Below, one piece after another: positions 63,861 to 64,000 of a stretch of DNA of 64,000 nt (within the stretch, counting starts at the first letter, position 1; the number at the start of each line of letters is the position of its first letter). Source of the stretch: Buttiauxella gaviniae ATCC 51604. Its GTDB lineage: Bacteria; Pseudomonadota; Gammaproteobacteria; Enterobacterales; Enterobacteriaceae. The position numbers and the translations under genes are program-made. Where the stretch lies: contig NZ_LXEP01000028.1 in the NCBI RefSeq assembly GCF_001654835.1, positions 1 through 64,000 of the forward strand. Direction: 5' to 3'. The notes under the pieces are model-generated. The model was not told the origin of the DNA. It saw only the letters and a list, made by a program, of their open reading frames with translations, and ran no database searches.

Positions 63861-64000
63861 CTTTTGTCCGCATTCCCGTCTGACTTAATTCAAATTTTAA
63901 AATCACACGAACGTATTATTGATAACGTGTGAAACTTATTCGCGATAAATCAATGTTTATCTATGCTATTTCTATGCGGGATTATTCCGTCATGAAAATA

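Noticed and set aside
63992-64000. Start of a further gene at the right edge
   Set aside because: Only ATGAAAATA is visible, with no Shine-Dalgarno, too little to call.

Overview
The window is chromosomal DNA from a member of the Enterobacteriaceae. Most of it runs in the same order as the Escherichia coli tolC-rpoD neighbourhood: tsaD/rpsU-dnaG-rpoD-ileX on one side, and hldE, ribB, tolC, parE, qseBC, parC, ygiQ, yqhD, metC and exbBD on the other. Protein identities judged by eye are high but clearly not E. coli. Gene content (a tauABCD operon beside ileX, no mug, no mqsRA, no ygiL-yqiGHI fimbrial genes, an extra sialic acid locus) points to a related genus; I cannot name it from sequence alone.

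Layout. 0-1.7 kb: a VOC-fold protein, a hexapeptide acyltransferase and a glgS homologue broken by an in-frame TGA. 1.8-5.2 kb: tauABCD (taurine uptake and desulfonation). 5.3-10.6 kb: nepI, a DUF2461 gene and a four-gene polar amino acid ABC transporter. 10.7-15.1 kb: tRNA-Ile(CAT) ileX and the rpsU-dnaG-rpoD macromolecular synthesis operon, read leftward. 15.3-26.7 kb: tsaD, plsY, folB, uppP, cca, ygiM, ygiF, glnE, hldE, ubiK. 26.8-31.5 kb: FMN riboswitch-ribB, Fur-box-zupT, ygiD, ygiCB. 31.7-37.8 kb: tolC, divergent from nudF-yqiB-cpdA-yqiA-parE.

37.9-45.9 kb is the main accessory block, inserted between parE and ygiN. It holds an AT-rich dCache-EAL cyclic-di-GMP phosphodiesterase and a compact sialic acid catabolic locus, nanE-nanK-siaT(SSS symporter)-yhcH, then an RpiR-type regulator and nanA. 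Both the nanE and nanA promoters carry the same bipartite motif with the same spacing, which I read as the operator of the RpiR-type regulator. Together the genes would import N-acetylneuraminate with sodium, cleave it to pyruvate and ManNAc (NanA), phosphorylate ManNAc (NanK) and epimerise it to GlcNAc-6-P (NanE).

46.0-63.8 kb returns to the conserved order: ygiN, mdaB, qseBC with divergent ygiW, parC, plsC, ftsP, ygiQ, dkgA, yqhD, yqhC, yghB, metC, exbBD. Short repeats are scattered through the window: REP-like palindromes after tauD, ygiD and ygiQ, and three shortened ERIC/IRU-like elements flanking parC and plsC. No phage, IS element, integrase or CRISPR array was seen.
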